From positions 4,457,501-4,521,500 of the forward strand of contig NC_070573.1 in the NCBI RefSeq assembly GCF_026914185.1: DNA of 64,000 bases, in the 5' to 3' direction. The position numbers were made by a program, and so were the translations under genes. Each line of letters starts with the position of its first letter. Position 1 is the stretch's first letter. The stretch is from Puccinia triticina. Taxonomy: Eukaryota; Basidiomycota; Pucciniomycetes; Pucciniales; Pucciniaceae. The notes under the pieces are model-generated. The model was not told the DNA's origin. It did no database searches and saw only the letters and a list, made by a program, of their open reading frames with translations. Below, piece after piece: positions 10,776 to 24,511 of this stretch.

Positions 10776-13042
10776 GTTTTGACTGTTTGCTGAGTCTTGC
10801 TGTAAGGGTTGGCGTTCTTGATTAGAAATTAAGAAAGATGGGATGGTATCGCATGGGGCGTTCTTCCTCTCTTGGCAGCCACAGGCGATGCACGTATGCT
10901 AATCGTACCTGATCAGAAATGTGATGGAAGAAAGCGAAGTTAGATACGCACACGACATTGACACAAGATGCATGCAATACACACGGATGAACTTACGATT
11001 TGCCTTCGGCTTGGGGGCTGGCTCCTGAGAGGTGATGGTGGTTCGGATTTATGTATAAAGCTGTCGTACAGTTTTGAGGACTCGGACTGACAATGGGGAC
11101 CTCGAAAGGAGGTGAACTGTAGTGGGGCCTTGGAAGAATTAGGAAGAATTCCCAAAGGTGCAAACAACAAACAGCAGAGACAGCGCTGCAAACTGCACTG
11201 CGCACTGTGTATATGCTTTATGTAGCTCCGTTGAGGCTTGTCCTGTATTTAAATATGTATTTGGGAAATTGACAGCCGATGCTGATGTGTTTCTGTACGG
11301 AGGAGTGTATGTGAATATGAGCGGTAACGGTATCAAGACAGTTCTTCCTTTCCGACGAGTCAGAACGATCTCTCGAAAGGATTTTGGCACATTCTCAAGT
11401 CCCTTGGGTATTATGTCTTTTTTCGTTGAGATGGCCTGAAATATTGGACCGGACTCCTGGAGGAAGGAGCCTGGGGCGGAGTTTTGTGAGGATTCCGTAA
11501 CCCGGTTTCACTGAGGAAGGGCCACACCTTCGCGGGGCGCTGGCCAATGCCAGGGTACTTCAACCCATGAGCATCGCCATCTGCAATAATCAGACTTGAG
11601 CATGCCGGTCACCTGGTCGGAGTATTGGAGTTTATCCCGGTTACAATTGGTTGCGTTTCCTCCAGTCTGAATTCCTGATTGCTGGGCGTCTGGTCGATTG
11701 ATTCCCAGGAATCGCCTAAAGACTCGGCACTGATATCTCCCAGAGCAAGCTGGCAATTTTCCTCTCTGGCGCCTGGATATGACCCAGGGAACATGTCCAG
11801 CCATGCGAAACAGCGAAGCTCAGGAAAGCAGTCGTCATGATCGTTTTGGAGAACTTCAGGACTTCCGACTCAGGGCTAAGCGAACCGAGGGAACGCAACA
11901 GCTGGGTGCTCCGATAAAATGGCTCGTTACGTATTTAGATTGTCAAGTTGTTGGTTTTCTAGGTCTATAATCCTCCGTCTTCACACGTGGCCGTGCTTAT
12001 GAACACTTGCGGCCACTACAAGTACCGGGTTCCCTTTCGTCCTCGGTTTGAGGCACGGAACTGAACGCATCAGCTATGCCGCCGCCGCGCCGCCACCGGG
12101 ATGGACTGGGAATCAGGACTGGGATTGCCGGAGCATTAACCGGCGATATATGTATGTATTTTCTCAAGCGGAGCCCGAGCGGGAAGCTGAGTTATGTAAC
12201 GAGAGGACAATTAACAAATAAATAACCAATTTATGTACTCTGTATGTGATGTGTGTGATGGTGAGATCCCACCGGGTCATGCAGCAAGAGGACAAGATGG
12301 TCTAAGGAATGTGCACGCCGAGCCATGTTATGTGCCGTCTCAACTCTCACTCTCCATCACCAATCGGTACATCCGGGCCCTTCAAATTGCCTACAGACTG
12401 GCGCAAACATCGTGCTTTCCGAGGAGCAATCGCCAGCGCAAGCAATCCTCTGTCTGGGGTAGCACAAACCGGTACGCCTCATCCCGGCTCAAGACGGCAG
12501 GCGGCTGTCATCGGGGCCGGATAACGAAATTGAGTAGGCATTAAACACCCGTGCAGTGCTGGTGTAGCTCATCCTCATCTTTCGATTAAATATGTACAAG
12601 TCTCTGTCGATCTGATGCCAAGCAAGGCCACATGCTGATGATGATGTTTCTTCTGTTTCTTCGCGTCCAGCCACTACGCCCTATTGATACGATTCAATCA
12701 CTTGTGGTCCATCTTCGACTGGTGGTGGTAATACCCAAGACACAAATATTTACTGCATACATTCATACACTCCATCAAGCCACATTGGTCCAGACCCAGG
12801 CGCACTCTCCCAAGTTGAGCTTTTTCCAGTTCCGGTTTGGGCACTCGGACTGACTGGGATTCATCCAAACTTGCCCGAGTCAGGACAGTTGTTTGCAAAC
12901 AAAAGGAGGACGGAAAAACCTCGGCTCAATCGCCCGTCACCCATTCTCGCCTTGGCCATCTGTCCCTATCGCCACCTGCTTTGAGAGAAAGCGATCGGGA
13001 GTTCCACGCACAGATTCGGGATTTCGTCACGCCGCATCGCTC
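10776..13042. other. Intergenic region, possible divergent promoters
   Basis: It separates a leftward gene (start 10775) from a rightward gene (start 13043), so it should contain both promoters. On the minus strand an acidic open stretch at about 11609-11870 (containing DMFPGSYPGAREENCQLALG) could be an exon of an unrecognised gene. It lacks a convincing start and ends at a TGA directly after a potential splice site, so it is not called. Confidence 0.4.
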
Positions 13043-16000
13043 ATGATGGTGGTCTTCAGGACGCGGAAATCCAGCACCGGTCTAAACGAGTCCCATGACT
13101 CTTCTGGGGATCCCTCACCTCCCCCTTCAGTTCCAAATGCTCGAGTTCTGAGTCCGATCCAGGCGCATGGTCTCAAGCAATACTCCTTCAGGTCAGACTT
13201 CAATCCGCCTACCGCCCACCCTCTTCTTCGTCCATCCTCCAGCTGTTCGAACCAACCATATCGAAGTCAAACTCCTCAACTCCATCCGCCCCGCTGCCCC
13301 ACATCGTTTACTCCGAGGTATAGTGTCGGCTGTCAATTCCAAGACCCACTCGGTCTCCAGCCAGCCAGCTCTATACAGGCCTCCCCTCATCAACCTCAAC
13401 AACAGCAGCTCAGCTCACGTTCTCGTCTCGTTTCATTCATGGGCGCTCAAGATCAGTCCGTGCCTAATTCGAACGCGTCATCGGCCGCTCCCGGTCAATC
13501 CTCCTTCCGCCTCTTCAAGTCGAAAATATTCTCATCCACATCCAAGTTCAAGCCATCCGCTCAACCTGGGCTTACCCCCTCAAGCGCAACCGGAGCTCCC
13601 TATCTGTCGCCGTCCTTGGCAGCATCGTCAGATCATGTCAACAATCCAACCCAAGCATCTCACCATGAGCTAAACACGCCAAACAATCTTGCGGCTCAGC
13701 AAAAGTTCAACACCTTGAGTCATGTCAACCGACCCAACGGCACCAGTCCATCACAACCCAAGGATGAGCCAGTAGATTGGGTCCATTTGGACCCATCAGG
13801 TCTTCCAGGAACTCCTCGTCAATCGAATGACTACGCGAGGCCCACATCAATAATCGCTGGTTACTCAACAGCCCCAGGCAACAGGATCCTGATTGATCCG
13901 AATTCTAGCCGCCGCAATTATCCGCAGTTCAACAACAAGCCGCCCATCCAAGCTGGTCCGAGGGTGATGAGACTCAACCCTCAATCAGAAAACCTCAAGC
14001 GATTGAACACGCCGCCCTCAGGAAACGCACCAACCAATGATTTATCTTTCTACGCGCAATCTCTCCGACCCACACCAGTCCCACACGGCGGTAGCGGTAC
14101 ACTCTGTAAGCTGTGCATTCACAAAAAAAAATGCCGCAAACAACTCGAATGCTTTCCTTTAGCTAATCATACCGCTGCCCTTTCTGTTTTGACTGCTTGT
14201 CGCGAATTTGCAGTGTCAATCAACCCATCTCACTCTATCCGCCCTGTTGCTACCAATCAACCACCGCAGCATGTTAACCCGCCACCGCCTGCTCTTGCTT
14301 ATCTGGAGCCCATTTCGACCTCCTTAGCTGTTGAAAACACACATCCTTCCACTCATCCCGAGCCACCAATACTCAACCGGTTGGGTTCCAACGAGGCGGA
14401 TTTCATGAACGCCCCTCAAGTACTTTCTTCTATTCAATCTGAGCAGCCTTCGAAAGCTTCCTCGAGTCCTTACGTCGGACCAACCTTTTCATCCACCATC
14501 GCTCCTACTTTACCACAATCGTTCACACCGTCAGCCGAACCCGATTCGCTCTCATCCAGTCTAACCAACGGGGATAGACCGGTCCCTGAGCCGAGTCATG
14601 AGGACGGGTATCATCCCTCGGTATTCAAATCTTCTTTGGCATATCGCCAGCAGGCTGCGCCCACTGATACCTTTGGCTTCAAATCAGTTGCTGCTGCTTC
14701 CTCCACAGTGGTGACAGATGTCACCAAACCTGTTATTGAGAGCCAAGTAGCGGACCTGCCTTTGAAATTGCTGGCTTCACCACCAGCAGGCACATTGGAC
14801 CTTGGAGATTTCTCGTACCTGTTTGCCAATCCTAACGGTCTTGCCAAAAGGACTGATACAATCGACTGCAAACTGATCGACTCAAGCCCCGCCAAACCGA
14901 AAGCATCCGTCCGTTCTATACCCCCACCTCTTGCTTTAGTTCCATCGACCGAGCCGTCGCGCATTGCTTTTCCTGCCGCGAAGAGCCCCTCTTCAACACA
15001 TGAGACACTGTCTACTCAAGAATCTCGTCCATCGTCCACTTCACTTCTATCGGCCCAGAGTGATACCTGCACCTCGCCGCTCCCATCCCTGGGTAGTGAC
15101 CAACGCTCTCCAACGCGGCCATCGACGCGCAGCTTGATGTCACCCTCGCCGCATCCATCGACGCCTGTGAAATCCGAAAAGCTTGGCTCCCCGACATCTC
15201 CTCTTCACATCACAAATCCATCAAGTCCACGAAGTCCCCTTCCTGTACCACCGTCTGCGGGGTCTCCATTCCGGTCTACAATCAACTCTTCTTTCCCCAC
15301 CGTAGAACCCACTTTGAAATATGAAAAGTCTCTTTCACCGCTTCCGTCCTCTTCGCAGAGGCCCAATCTTCCGGATAGCCGCTCCCAAACACCAGATCCA
15401 CCGTCTAATAATACTCAATCTCAACTTGAGCTAGAACAAGCCCGTCAAATGATTCTTGGCCTTCAAAATCAAGTCCAGCAACTCAAAGAAGCTTCAATCA
15501 AGCCGTCCCCCAAGCCGTCCCCAGTAGCCCAAGAAAACATTTCAGATCTATCACTGACCGTAATACCGCCCGCAGATATTACTTCCAGATCTAACAAGGC
15601 CAACGCCCGCAACAGTGTGGCAGCGTCCTCCGTTCCGACCAACCCTGCTCCTGGACTAACGTGAGTCATCTCATTAGCTGGTCACTCTTGAGCATGTCAC
15701 ATTGCTCATTGAAGATTGGGCATGCTTGCTTAACTTGCACTTGTGTAGGGAAAATCTAAAGGCGGAAGAGAATCGAGAACTAGTTGATGATTCATTGAAG
15801 ATTACGTATGCCCGATCATTCTTCTTTTGACTAATCATGAGCGCGACTCACTGATAATCAACATACTCATCACAGGACATCAGAAACAAATGTAAAACAG
15901 CAAAGCGCATCTCTTGTCACAGTTTCCGGCAGAAATCCGTGAGTCGCATGCCTTTCAACTATTGATAAAACGTTCCTCTTCAATTGTTCACATCAATGAC

Positions 16001-18160
16001 ACTGTTTCCGTCCAATTTTCATTCCACAGCCAACAAACTTCCTCTCCCCAACATGCCTTCCCTAGTCAGTGCGAAACACCTACCGACTCTCCGCCCAATG
16101 ATTCTGTCCGCCAAGCAGAAAGATCAGTGCCCTCAGTCGTACCTAGCCGATTACCCATAGCTCAACATCGATTGAGAGGCATGGCCTCGACAGATTTTGA
16201 GAAAACTTCTAACTCCAATATGGAGACTGCAGCACCTATTCCCCGCCGGCAAACAAAACCTTCACTCACATCATCTGTTTCGACTGAGTACCGCTATGAT
16301 ACTCCAGAGTCATATTCAACTCAGGTGACCACCCCCTCCCCCATCTCCACGACCCACAGATCTAATCGGGTACCTTCGGGAAAGCAGACGTCTCTTTCCG
16401 AGCGGATGCGAGCAGACACAGGCTCAAGCTCTCACGGTCACTCGGGCAAGCAGACGCCCCTTTCCGAGCGGATGCGAGTAGACACGGGCATGAGTTCTCA
16501 AGGTCAAGGGTGGGCAAGAGAAAGGCAAAACTCCTTCCACAACGCTTATCCCGAGAAGGCTAGCAAATTGTCGCGATTGGCGGGTCAGGGGGGTGGTCAA
16601 GAACCTCGTTGGCTGCCTGCACGGCCACTGAATGACTCCAGCACGCTAGCCGCCCTCTCACGGTCTTCATCAGCTCTAAGTCAGTCAAGAGTACGACCGG
16701 ATCCAGCCAACTCACGACCTCACCGCCAACGCCAAGCGTCTTCCTCGATCAGCCTATCAATTCACGACGAAGAGTCTTCGGAAAGCGGTAGTGAGCTCGA
16801 TTCTTTATTTGAACGAACTAGCCATAGCTTGTCCAATCAGGCTAGTCGCTCTGGTCTTGACTCCGTCAACGAGGAGTCTGCGCTCAACATGGCCAGTGGG
16901 AAATTCAACAAATTCAGCCTCAGACTCATGACCAAACCTGAGCTACTGACGATCATCAAAAAACAACGCGTCAAGCTGGAGCACACCAGGGAGGCGTTCG
17001 CCGCCGAGCGAGATGATCTACTTGATACTTTGGAGCAAACTAGGGAGAAAGAAGCAGAGCTGAGTCGGGAGCGCGAGAGACTTTTGGCCGAGGATGCTTG
17101 GAAAACCGAAGAATTAAATCGAGCCCGGGAGGAGATCGGTTGGCTAAGCAGGCTGGCTGATACATTGGAGCTCGAAAAGTCACGTTTGGAAACTCGAGCT
17201 AACTCGATGGCCAATGAGCTGAAGCGGGCAGTAGTTGACTTACGGACGGTTTCCACGGCTTCTTCGCAAGGCCTTGGCTCTTCGCGCGATGTGAGACCGC
17301 AGCCTGGTCCATCTTATCAAAATCATGCCCCTCTGAGATCACCTGGGGCTGAAGAATATAGTGTTAGAAAGAGTGACAGTGGCTCCCAAGGTCGCTCTAT
17401 GCGAAAATCTTCATTTTCGCACACCTCTCTATCCAATCCACCTCATCGCGTCCGGCAAGAATCTGTGGAATCTAATAGTACCATCTGCCGTCTGGTGACA
17501 AGTCCCCAGCTGCATGCGTCCAAGTCGCAGAACAACCTAAGGAACCTAGCATCAAGCTCGCGAAGCCGAGGCTCACAAGGGATCGAATCGGCGATTAGTC
17601 CAAGGACGCGTGAATTTGCTATATCTCAGCGGAAGTCACCTGCTCAACGCTCTGTCCCGGACTTCCGCTCACCGCTTTCCCCAATGAAGACATCATCTCA
17701 TCGGTATATCCGCCACGAAAGACTGAGCAGTCGCCAGATAAACTCGCGCCGTCCAAGTGGCTCCCGTTCGATTTCGTCTGGACAGTCTCACACCGACGAT
17801 CAGGACGAAGAGCAGGCCAACTCGGAGGATGAGCTGCGAGAGGACGTGATCATGGAAGAAGAGCCGGATGAACGGAGCTCTCGAGACGTGTACTGGGTAC
17901 AACGGGAGTCCGACAGGAGACACTCCAGGAGCAGCTCCGCATCATCCCAGGCTATTTCACCCAGCTCCACCGTGTTCGCCGACCACCACCGCGGACACAG
18001 CTCCCGCACGGCCGCTCGCTCAAATGGCTCGGAAGACCAACATAGCAACGGCCATCGTAGCTCATTGATCAGCTTACAGTTGAGACCCGAAGATGAACTG
18101 TTCCTGGAAAACTACCTTGAGGAGGATGGTGATGGCATCGATACCGATATTGATTATTGA
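13043..18160 (+). CDS. Large Ser/Pro-rich coiled-coil protein, four exons
   Basis: Exons 13043-15660, 15749-15805, 15876-15938 and 16030-18160 join in frame to 1622 codons. The three introns (88, 70 and 91 bp) have GTGAGT or GTATGC donors and TAG or CAG acceptors. The open frame extends upstream of 13043, but ATG 13043 is the first methionine. Most of the protein is low-complexity Ser/Pro/Gln-rich. Visible features are a small Cys cluster (CKLCIHKKKCRKQLEC, about residues 354-370), a short heptad stretch near 793-815, and a longer charged coiled coil at about 1205-1320 (MTKPELLTIIKKQRVKLEHT onward). The C-terminus is very acidic. A 16-bp-scale internal duplication encodes KQT(S/P)LSERMR twice near 16381-16480. 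I do not recognise a named family. The layout suggests a scaffold or cytoskeletal or signalling protein, which is inference only. Confidence 0.85.
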
Positions 18161-18653
18161 TTTATTTCCATTCGCAGTCTTTAGCATCCCATCATTTATC
18201 AACTCCATGCTTTTTAGAGTTTCACTCACAACTAAATATCATCTACCTCATACCCTAATTGCCTTGCAAAGACATTTGTAAATTTATTTTAGGCCTCTTG
18301 CTCGATCTTATGCCTGTCAATTCATTATTTTCTGGTCACTCTTTGCGTGTCAATCTTTCCTCCTTATCTTTGACAGATTTCAGCTGTGGCTGTTATCGGA
18401 TTTTTCCTCAGATTCCCCTTGGATGCAACTGGCTGTGTTGAAAGTAGAAGACAGACATGAACAGGTGACTACATGTTAACTCCTACACAGAGTCCTTATT
18501 GAAATTGTGTTTCTATGGGCTTCTTGCAACATAAAATTAGTTTCAAGCCCTTTGTTTGACAGAAAAAGAACATAACTAGGGACTATCAAACGGGGGTGTA
18601 GAATTTTCAAAAGTATATTTTACAGGGCTTGAGCCTTGCAAAAGACATCCATT
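18161..18653. other. 3' flank of coiled-coil gene and LINE target
   Basis: T-rich 3' sequence of the preceding gene, then a repeat-like stretch (motifs TTTTACAGGGC and GCCTTGCAAA) that continues on the other side of the LINE at 24188-24500. The LINE therefore appears to have inserted into an older repeat. The left target-site copy of the LINE is 18640-18653. Confidence 0.5.
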
Positions 18654-18755
18654 CAGTTCTGTCCGCAACCACGTCGAAATTTTTAAAAATCTACCCCCCA
18701 CACCCCCAAATCCTAAAAACACCCCTCGCCCCTGACAGAACTTCCTTTTTTCCCT

Positions 18756-20107
18756 ATGCCCCGACCCCCCCCCCCCCTCGACCCCCCTCCCGGTATCCGC
18801 CCTGGATCAGGTCAGGTTCTCTCGGACTCGATCCACAACCTTCGGGACGCGCATGCCGCCAACGACGCGTCGCCCGACATTGTCATGACTTCTGCCTCTG
18901 AACCGCGCCGACCCCTCGATGCTCGTCTGCCAGCGCCCCCTGTGACCCCAGCAACAGAGCCGACGCCAGCCTCATTCCTCCGATCCCTCCTGGCCCGCCC
19001 AGAAAACCAGACCCACGACGGAAAAGTCGTCATGGACACGACGCTGATGTCCCTGCTGCTGCAGCTCCTGGACAGCGAAGCCGAACAAAAACGCATGATC
19101 CTACGAACGATGGAGGAAATGCGCCAGACCATGCTGGAAATGAAACGCGCGATGGCGGACCTCCGCGAACTTCCGGGACGCGTCACAACCATCGAGGCAG
19201 GACAACTGCCGCGCAAACAGCCCGCACCGGTCAAGTCCTACGCTTCGACTGCAGCCAAGCCGAAAGCCCCTCTTCCCCCTCCGACCAAGGCCGAGATGGT
19301 CGCGGCCCGCCCCGGCCTCACTATCATCCACGCTAGATCCGGAACCGCCCCGCTGAAGGAAGTTGGCGCGGAAATCACGGTCAGGAAAGTTAATGAAGTC
19401 CTTGAAAAGATGAACGCGACGGTCCAAGGCGAAAAGGTTTCGGTAAAAGTGGTCCGATTCCTCCCATCTGGTGATGTTTCCTTCTACTCTACAAGAATCG
19501 CAAACAAAAAGAATGGCTCAATCAGAACAAACATGAATGGAGCAAACAGGTGCACCCCGACCTCGAGGCATCACCGAGTACATATTCCATCCTCGCTCAT
19601 GGCATTCCCCGCACTCTCAACGTCGACGCGTCAACCGTCAAGATCTCCATCGCGTCGGATAACGGATTCTTGGCAGACAAAATCTTCAGGATGAGGTGGT
19701 TAGGAGGGTCCAGGGACCCGGCGGACCCTTGGCAAGCCGGTACAGTCGTTATCTCCCTTACAGAACCGTTGGTAGCTGATCTCCTGGTAAAACAGAGAGG
19801 TCTCTTTTTGAATGGATGCTTCCATAGGGTAGAGCGGTTCAAGAAACTCCCGCCGCAATGCTTCAAATGCTTGCAAATGGGCCACTTTGGGAAGTGGTGC
19901 CGGGCGGACCCCAAATGCGGAAAGTGCGGTGAAAGGCACGAAACGCGTGATTGTCAGGACGCTACGACCCCGGCGGGGAAGATTTGCGTGATCTGCAGAG
20001 ACGCAGGGAAGGGAAAGGGTGCATGGGAAACCCACACGCCTTTTGATAAGGCGTGTGAGGTCAAACGGGCATGGCTACTTTCTAAAAATCATCTCCAACA
20101 TGAATAA
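18756..20107 (+). pseudogene. LINE 1 ORF1 (gag-like, CCHC), one frameshift
   Basis: ATG at 18756 opens a frame running past 19500. From about 19500-19512 the coding potential shifts to another frame, which continues to TAA 20105-20107. The switch coincides with the A run in CAAACAAAAAGAATGG, consistent with a one-base indel. The N-terminal part has a predicted coiled coil (MLEMKRAMADLRELPGR region). The C-terminal part has zinc knuckles: CFKCLQMGHFGKWC, then CGKCGERHETRDC and a CVIC motif. The protein should bind the element's RNA. Its stop overlaps the start of ORF2 by 8 nt. Confidence 0.85.
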
Positions 20108-23100
20108 TACAAACCCTACACTAACACATATTTGTCCTAGTAACTCTGTTGTAGACTCCTTTCCTCTTGTTTCAAGTAATGAAACTTTTGTGCCCTCTAT
20201 TATTGTGCAGTTGAACTGCCACAATAGTCGAGCGACTACCTATAGTATTCTCAACACCGAGCCAGACTCGGTGCTCTTTCTCATATTACAAGAACCCTGG
20301 ATTAACCCACTGACTTGTTTGTCTCCTGACCACGAAGCGTGGTGGACATTCTACAGCCCGGAACATCAACCGAAGGATCTCAGGGACAAGCACCGGGTTG
20401 TGTCCTATGTCCAAAAATCCATTGCCTCCCAGAACGTCACGGTTTTGGGCGGCAACAGTAAGTTTTTTATTGCTCTGGAGACCTTGTTACTAACTGGGAC
20501 CCAAATGCGGGTCCTAAATGTTTATAATCCACCAGGCACCACCACAGGTATTGACCAGCTCTGAGGTTGGCTGGAAGGCACGAACGATAGGCGGATTGCG
20601 ACGATCATCGGGATGGACTCCAACCTTCATCACCGCTTGTGGAACCCGCCGGGGTACCACCACATGCACAAAGACGCTAAGTTCCTTGTTTCTTTGTGCG
20701 GGAAACACGGGTACAGACTCGCTTCTGAAAAAGATACCCCTACCTTTTTGTCCAGCCGGGGATCAAGGACCACCATCAACCTCACTTGGGCAAATTTCCA
20801 AGCCTCACACCTGATCCACGGCGCTAGCACCACCTTGGATAACCACGGGTCCGATCATCAAAAGCTTGTCACGACTTTGAGACAGGCGCCTCCCGGTCCA
20901 TCCTACCGTTGGATAGCCCCCAGGCCGGCGGACCTCGATTGTGAGGAGCTCCGGAGACGGGTGAAGACCAGTCTGAGCCAGCTAAGCACCGCATCTCCTG
21001 TTTTAGACGTTGACAGTTTTGAGAGACAGTTGACTACCTGTTTGTTTGACGCCTGGCAAAGCCAGGGAAAGAAGGTCCGGATCAACCATGGAAAAGTGAA
21101 AAAGTGGTGGGACAAGGAAAACCTGAGTCCCCTTGTTAAAACCCGGAATAAATGTCGACGGCTTCTGCTGATGGATCCAATGCAGGAAAACGCGGACCGC
21201 TTCAACTACTGGAACAGCAAGTTCCGAGAGGAGGTTAATTTTCTCAAGCAGGAACACTGGAGGAATTTTCTGGCCTCCTCTGATGCGACTACCGTTTACC
21301 AGGCCTTCCAATTCACCAAACCCAGAAGCGGCGGGGGTGTACTCCCCCTGCGAGCCCCAGATGGCGAAGTGACCTCCAGCAGGGAGGACCAGGCAAAGTT
21401 GCTCTTTGCCGGGACGTCAGTAGTCGACAGCTACTGCGATCTATTGGATATTTCCCCGAGGGAAACGTCAACCTTTGTAGTGTATCCCTCCATCTCTCGG
21501 GAGGAGGTACTGGGAGTTTTAGGACGATTGGCTAAGAAAAAGGCTTCAGGCCCCAACCGGATCCCTAATGAAATCCTCACGTTAATTAAAGACGAAGTGG
21601 CTGACACCTTTGCCTCGTTATTCAATAGATGCATTAGAGAAGACTGCTTCCCCACGGCATGGCGGTCCGCGACTACTGTAATCATACGGAAATTTGGAAA
21701 GTCGGACTACACTAACCCAGGGGCGTACCAACCCATAGCCCTCCTCAGCACCCTTAGCAAAGTTTTTGAGTGCATCATCGCTGATCGCGTCACCTTTTGG
21801 GCAGAATCTAACGACATCATCCCCGAAGGGCACTGGGGTGGCCGTCGAGGAAAGGGCTGCGAGGAAGCACTCATGGCGCTCACCATGTGGATTAAACGGA
21901 AGTGGAGGGAGGGTAAGACAGTCATGGGACTGTTCCTCAACGTGAAGTTGGCGTACCCTTCAGTCAACCCCCGCCGCCTGGTTCATTCCCTTTGGCAGAA
22001 GGGGTGCCCCACTTACCTATGGAAAATCATAGACCGGTTTCTGGAACAGCGTCGTACCAGGCTTCGCCTCTCGGACTACGAATCAGCTGAGTTTAACCTG
22101 GATAAGGGACTCCCTCAGGGCTCGCCCTTATCTGTCATCCTCTATATCTTGTACAATTTGGATCTGCTGATAAAAACCTTCAGCTTTGACGAGGACGAAG
22201 TCTCCCTTGGCTTCATAGACGACGTGGTTCATCTCACAGCGGGAAAGACCTGCGGTGAGGCCAGATCACGGTTGGCACGACTTGGCGAGGAGTCCCTGAA
22301 ATGGGGCAGGACTCATGGCGCCATATTTGACAGCAAGAAGGCACAGTTTATGGTTTTTACACACTCTAGATTGGTTAAGTCCCATTTCCTTTTTGACGGA
22401 CAGGAGCTCGAACCACAGCGCGATGTAAAGTGGCTGGGTTTGTGGGTGGATGAAAAGTTGACATTTGGCAAGCAAATCGCGCAGGCTAAAAAGAAGGCGG
22501 ATGACACCCTCGGCCAACTCCTGAAAATAGGCAGCTCGACGTGGGGTGTGCGGGAACAGGAGCACGGGCTCCTGATCTCGGCGGTCCTGGCCCCCAGAGT
22601 GCTGTACGGAGTGCAAGTCTGGTTCACTTCCCAGAACAAGCCGAAGGTGACGACACTCCTGGAGCTGATCGAACACTTGGCAACCCGTTTCGCGCTGGGG
22701 GTACTGAAGTCCACCCCGATCAAATATCTAGACAAGTATCGACCTTTCAGGAGCATCACGAAGACGGCCGAAAACAGGATTGCTAACTTCTTCATCTCAA
22801 AACTGACCAGATTCACGCACAGGGCTTCAACGATTGAAAAACAGATCCAAACGGAGCTGTTGTGGCCGGCTAGGTCCTTTCCTAGTCCTGTCCACGCCGC
22901 GCTCCCTTGAGCGGAGCTGGCCGTTGCGGCGGCAAAGAACCTAGACTCTGTGGACTTCATTCCAGAAGATTTCCCCCCTTGGAAGACGGGAAGAAAGATT
23001 CAGCTGATCATTGACAGGGCCATCAAGACCGTAGCCAAAAGAGCAGTAATCTCCTTTCTTGAAACCGTAAACTCGACATCTGATCTTGTGATATTCACAG

Positions 23101-23918
23101 ACGGTTCCGCTCACCCCGATGAGGGGTTAGGAGCGGCAGCAGTCTCTAGTGACGGCACGCTGTCCAAGCTCGCCTTTCTGGGTGCTCCGGGCACGGCTTC
23201 AAACTTCGAATGTGAATTAGTCGGCATACGATTAGGACTGGAAATAGGAAGCGAGGCCCGCCTGCCTAGTGCAGGAGCGCGGCTAATTCTTTTGACGGAT
23301 AGCCAAGCGGCTATTGAAAGATTAAACTCTCCCATGGCCCCCAAGCCGGGCCAGTACTTATTGTCTCAAATTCAGGAAGTGGCTGACACCATCCCCCGTT
23401 CCACACAGATTTTGATCCAATGGTGCCCGGGACATGTGGGAATTGCGGGTAACAAACTGGCGGACAAAAAGGCAGCAGAGGCGAGATGCCCACTTCTGCT
23501 GGACGGATCAATCAAAGGCAGCATTGCAACGGAGAAGGCAATGCTAATTAGGAAGGAGAGGGTCTGGAAGGGATTGCCAAGGGCGTCCTTCCCTGTCCAG
23601 GCCGCCTTTCATCAATTGAGATCAGGTCACGTCCCCCTGAACGCTTTCCAATTCAAATGCAGAAGGGCGCCATACCCTATCTGCTTATCCTGCGGAGTCC
23701 CCGAGACGGTTGATCACTATCTTGTGGCTTGCTCTAGGTACAGCGAGGCCAGGATGACGGCCAGACGAATGCTTCTTGAAGAGAGGATCACTGAAATTAC
23801 GACCAGAACCCTTCTCCACGACGACAGGGCCTCCAGGGCTACGGAAACTTTCATCAAAACATCGGCGAGGCTCCCCTCCTTCCGGCGGGCCGACGACACC
23901 AAAGGTTCCCACCAATAA
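20100..23918 (+). pseudogene. LINE 1 ORF2 (endonuclease, RT, RNase H), two TGA stops
   Basis: A single frame from ATG 20100 to 23918 is interrupted only by TGA at 20562-20564 and at 22908-22910. Domains: an apurinic-type endonuclease (QLNCHNSRAT, LQEPW, GMDSNLHHRLWNPP, DNHGSDHQ); a reverse transcriptase with the catalytic box FIDD (about codon 705) where LINE 2 has YVDD; and an RNase H (FTDGSAHPDEG, FECELVGIR, LTDSQAA, WCPGHVGIAGNK) with a Cys/His tail (CLSCGVPETVDHYLVACSRY). The first stop aligns with an Arg in LINE 2 (QL*GWL against TLRDWL), so it was probably CGA. Confidence 0.88.
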
Positions 23919-24187
23919 CCACCTGCTTCTCCAGTATTCGACCTCTTTCTCCGGATCCAGCTCCCTCCCTCCCCCCTTCTCCCTCTTCTCTCTTTTTCTC
24001 TTTTTCCCACCTCCTACCCTTTTTTTTCTCTGTACTGAATCCACGCCAGAATTACTGCTATTCCTCCTCCCTTCTATTTACAATTGTATTGCTTTGCGCG
24101 GAACCTTTTGTCTGGTAGATGAATATGCATAGTGCGCAATGTCAAATCAATACTGCACTTTAAAAAAAAAAAAAAAAGACATCCATT

Positions 24188-24511
24188 GGAAAATTAAACA
24201 AAGAACCTACTGCCTCAAATTTTACAGGGTATGTTTTACGATCCTAGCCTTGTAAACGCAAGCCTTGCAAAGAATACCATGCAAAACCATGTCTGCCGTG
24301 TGAATAGTTTAGTTTCACACGGCAATTTTTACGCTGTATATGCCGTGCAAAAAGGAAAACTTTGTAAAAATACCCCTCAGAATCAAACACTTCAAATTTG
24401 CAAGGCTTCAGCTTTTACAGGGCATACACACGTAAAAATAGCTTTGTAAAATTCATCTAAAAAACAATGAGAATGTAATTTTACAAGGCATAACACAAGA
24501 AATGCAGATTA
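24188..24511. other. Repeat-like AT-rich sequence after LINE 1
   Basis: Contains recurring TTGTAAA and TTTTACAGGG motifs in both orientations (for example TTTTACAGGGCATAC near 24414) that also occur left of LINE 1. It may be a hAT-like MITE split by the LINE, but I could not define clean ends. Confidence 0.35.

Larger units (their letters stand above)
18654..24177 (+). mobile_element. LINE 1 (Tad1-like, with RNase H), full length
   Basis: The element runs from just after the left target copy (AAAAGACATCCATT, 18640-18653) to a poly(A) tail at 24163-24177, followed by the right target copy (24174-24187, overlapping the A run). It therefore looks full length (about 5.5 kb) rather than 5' truncated. 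It encodes ORF1 with CCHC knuckles and ORF2 with endonuclease, reverse transcriptase and RNase H. This order and the RNase H fit the Tad1 group common in fungi (family placement inferred). Both ORFs are broken, so the copy cannot move autonomously. Confidence 0.92.

Noticed and set aside
12893..13042. N-terminal extension of the 1622-aa protein
   Set aside because: The extension begins at TTG and contains no ATG before 13043.
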